Shown one piece after another: positions 4,721 through 5,720 of a stretch of 5,720 nucleotides of DNA (position 1 is its first letter; each line of letters starts with the position of its first letter). The stretch spans positions 1 through 5,720 of the forward strand of contig JAPLGK010000217.1 in NCBI GenBank assembly GCA_026390195.1, in the 5' to 3' direction. The position numbers and the translations under genes are program-made. The DNA is from Caldisericota bacterium. Its GTDB lineage: Bacteria > Caldisericota > Caldisericia > Cryosericales > Cryosericaceae. A model generated the notes under the pieces. That model did no database searches, was not told the DNA's origin, and saw nothing but the letters and a program-made list of their open reading frames with translations.

Positions 4721-5720
4721 AGTACATCTTGCCTGCGTATATTGGAAAACGGTCCGTCAGCGCCGTCACGCGAGCTCGAATCTGAGCCAACTTCTCCTCG
4801 TCGTCGCGTGCAATAATCGTCTCGTCGATCAGGGCAGCGATCTCAACCATCTCTGGCTCACGCATGCCGCGACTGGTCGTAGCTGGAGTCCCAAGCCGTA
4901 TTCCACTTGCCTTGTTTGGCGGCAACGGATCGAAGGGGATAGCATTCTTGTTGACAGTGATGCCTACGGTCTCGACAAGCGTCTGGACTTCTTTGCCTGT
5001 AACTCCCTTGGAGGTCAGATCGACAAGCATAAGGTGAGTGTCGGTGCCGCCGGAAACGATGCGATAACCACGCTCCGTCAGAGCCTGCGCCAAAGCTCTT
5101 GCGTTAGCGAGGACCTGCTTCTGATACGCGGCGAACTCGGGGGACGCGGCTTCTCTCAGAGCGACCGCCTTCGCCGCGATGACATGCTCAAGAGGACCTC
5201 CCTGACTGCCAGGGAACACAGCACTGTTGAGCTGCTTGGCATACTTCTCCTTGTAGAGGATGATGCCTCCTCGAGGACCGCGAAGTGTTTTATGCGTGGT
5301 CGTCGTGACAAAATCTGCATACGGCACTGGTGAGGGATGGACTCCTGCGGCGACCAGCCCAGCTATGTGGGCCATGTCCACCATGAGGAATGCACCGACC
5401 GAATCGGCGATCTCACGGAAACGGGGGAAGTCGATGATGCGCGGGTACGCACTGGCACCCGCGATGATCAGCTTGGGGCGCTCTGCTCGGGCCAGTTCGG
5501 CTACCTGGTCATAGTCGATTGTCTCGGTGTCTTTTCGAACGCCATAGGAGACGATGTGAAACAGTTTGCCCACGAGCGACTCGGGGCTTCCGTGGCTCAG
5601 ATGCCCGCCATCGGCAAGAGACATGCTCAGGATCGTGTCTCCCGGCTGCAGAATGGAGAAGTAGACCTCAAGGTTGGCCTGCGTTCCCGAGTGGGGTTGA
5701 ACGTTTGCCCCCTCCGCACC
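4719..5720 (-). CDS. glyA: Serine hydroxymethyltransferase (C-terminal 333 residues; N-terminus outside window)
   Basis: GlyA is a PLP enzyme that interconverts serine and THF with glycine and 5,10-methylene-THF, the main source of one-carbon units. The frame is open to the window edge, so the true start is beyond base 5720. An internal ATG at 5624 is not the start, because family sequence continues upstream of it (ANVQPHSGTQANLEVYFSIL and then QPGDTIL). By comparison with a usual length of about 415-420 residues, roughly 80-90 are missing. Visible landmarks are GGHLSHGSP, MVDMAHIAGL (PLP-contacting Asp and His), TTTTHKTLRGPRGG with the Schiff-base lysine encoded at 5291-5289, GSQGGP, and SGIRLGTPATTSRGM with the carboxylate-binding arginine. 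The C-terminus ends FPIYAGKMY. All catalytic residues in the visible part are intact. Its stop codon overlaps the upp ribosome-binding site, so the two are likely co-transcribed. Confidence 0.97.
   Translation of the reverse strand, partial: GAEGANVQPHSGTQANLEVYFSILQPGDTILSMSLADGGHLSHGSPESLVGKLFHIVSYGVRKDTETIDYDQVAELARAERPKLIIAGASAYPRIIDFPRFREIADSVGAFLMVDMAHIAGLVAAGVHPSPVPYADFVTTTTHKTLRGPRGGIILYKEKYAKQLNSAVFPGSQGGPLEHVIAAKAVALREAASPEFAAYQKQVLANARALAQALTERGYRIVSGGTDTHLMLVDLTSKGVTGKEVQTLVETVGITVNKNAIPFDPLPPNKASGIRLGTPATTSRGMREPEMVEIAALIDETIIARDDEEKLAQIRARVTALTDRFPIYAGKMY

Larger units (their letters stand above)
470..5720 (-). other. Probable single operon: glyA-upp-wecA-wecB-murA-DUF59-recombinase
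   Basis: All genes run in the same direction. Gaps are 8 bases (glyA-upp), 3 (upp-wecA), 1 (wecA-wecB), 12 (wecB-murA) and 3 (murA-DUF59), followed by a 4-base overlap into the recombinase, which continues past base 1. Several Shine-Dalgarno sequences lie inside the preceding gene. No promoter-like or terminator-like intergenic space exists. Co-transcription is inferred from spacing alone; promoters inside coding sequence cannot be excluded. Confidence 0.75.

Noticed and set aside
1..5720. CRISPR array, tRNA or rRNA gene, insertion sequence or riboswitch
   Set aside because: No regularly spaced repeats, tRNA-like cloverleaf, rRNA segment or transposase is visible, and all intergenic gaps are too short (12 bases or less) for such elements.

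Overview
The window is a dense, single-direction bacterial gene block. All seven genes lie on the minus strand, so transcription runs from base 5720 towards base 1. From upstream to downstream they are glyA (5' end outside the window), upp, a wecA/tagO-type GlcNAc-1-phosphate transferase, wecB, murA, a broken MIP18/DUF59 (PaaD-like) gene, and a tyrosine recombinase that runs off the window at base 1. Gaps between neighbours are 1 to 12 bases, and one junction is a 4-base ATGA overlap. There is no room for internal promoters or intrinsic terminators, so this looks like one operon whose promoter lies beyond base 5720. No stretch of 300 bases lacks a gene.

The organism cannot be named from this sequence alone. 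G+C is a little over half, judged by eye and not counted. Shine-Dalgarno sequences are of the AGGAGG type. The order glyA-upp-wecA-wecB, with murA following, resembles the locus around the ATP synthase operon in Bacillota and related lineages, but here no atp genes lie between wecB and murA. A Gram-positive-type or deep-branching bacterial lineage is a reasonable guess and no more than that.

Functionally, bases 4078-5720 hold one-carbon and pyrimidine salvage genes: GlyA makes glycine and 5,10-methylene-THF, and Upp makes UMP from uracil and PRPP. Bases 690-4074 hold three consecutive enzymes that all use UDP-GlcNAc. WecA starts lipid-linked glycans, WecB makes UDP-ManNAc, and MurA commits UDP-GlcNAc to peptidoglycan. 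Bases 1-686 hold the two less expected genes. The MIP18/DUF59 gene has lost about 40-45 central codons, and its beginning and end are now in different frames. The recombinase start overlaps the old stop codon of that gene.

Most of the window is ordinary housekeeping sequence, and I see no convincing new system. The points most worth checking are the deletion in the DUF59 gene, a perfect 8-bp hairpin covering the only Shine-Dalgarno-like sequence before the recombinase, and the altered UDP-GlcNAc-binding motif of the WecA homologue.
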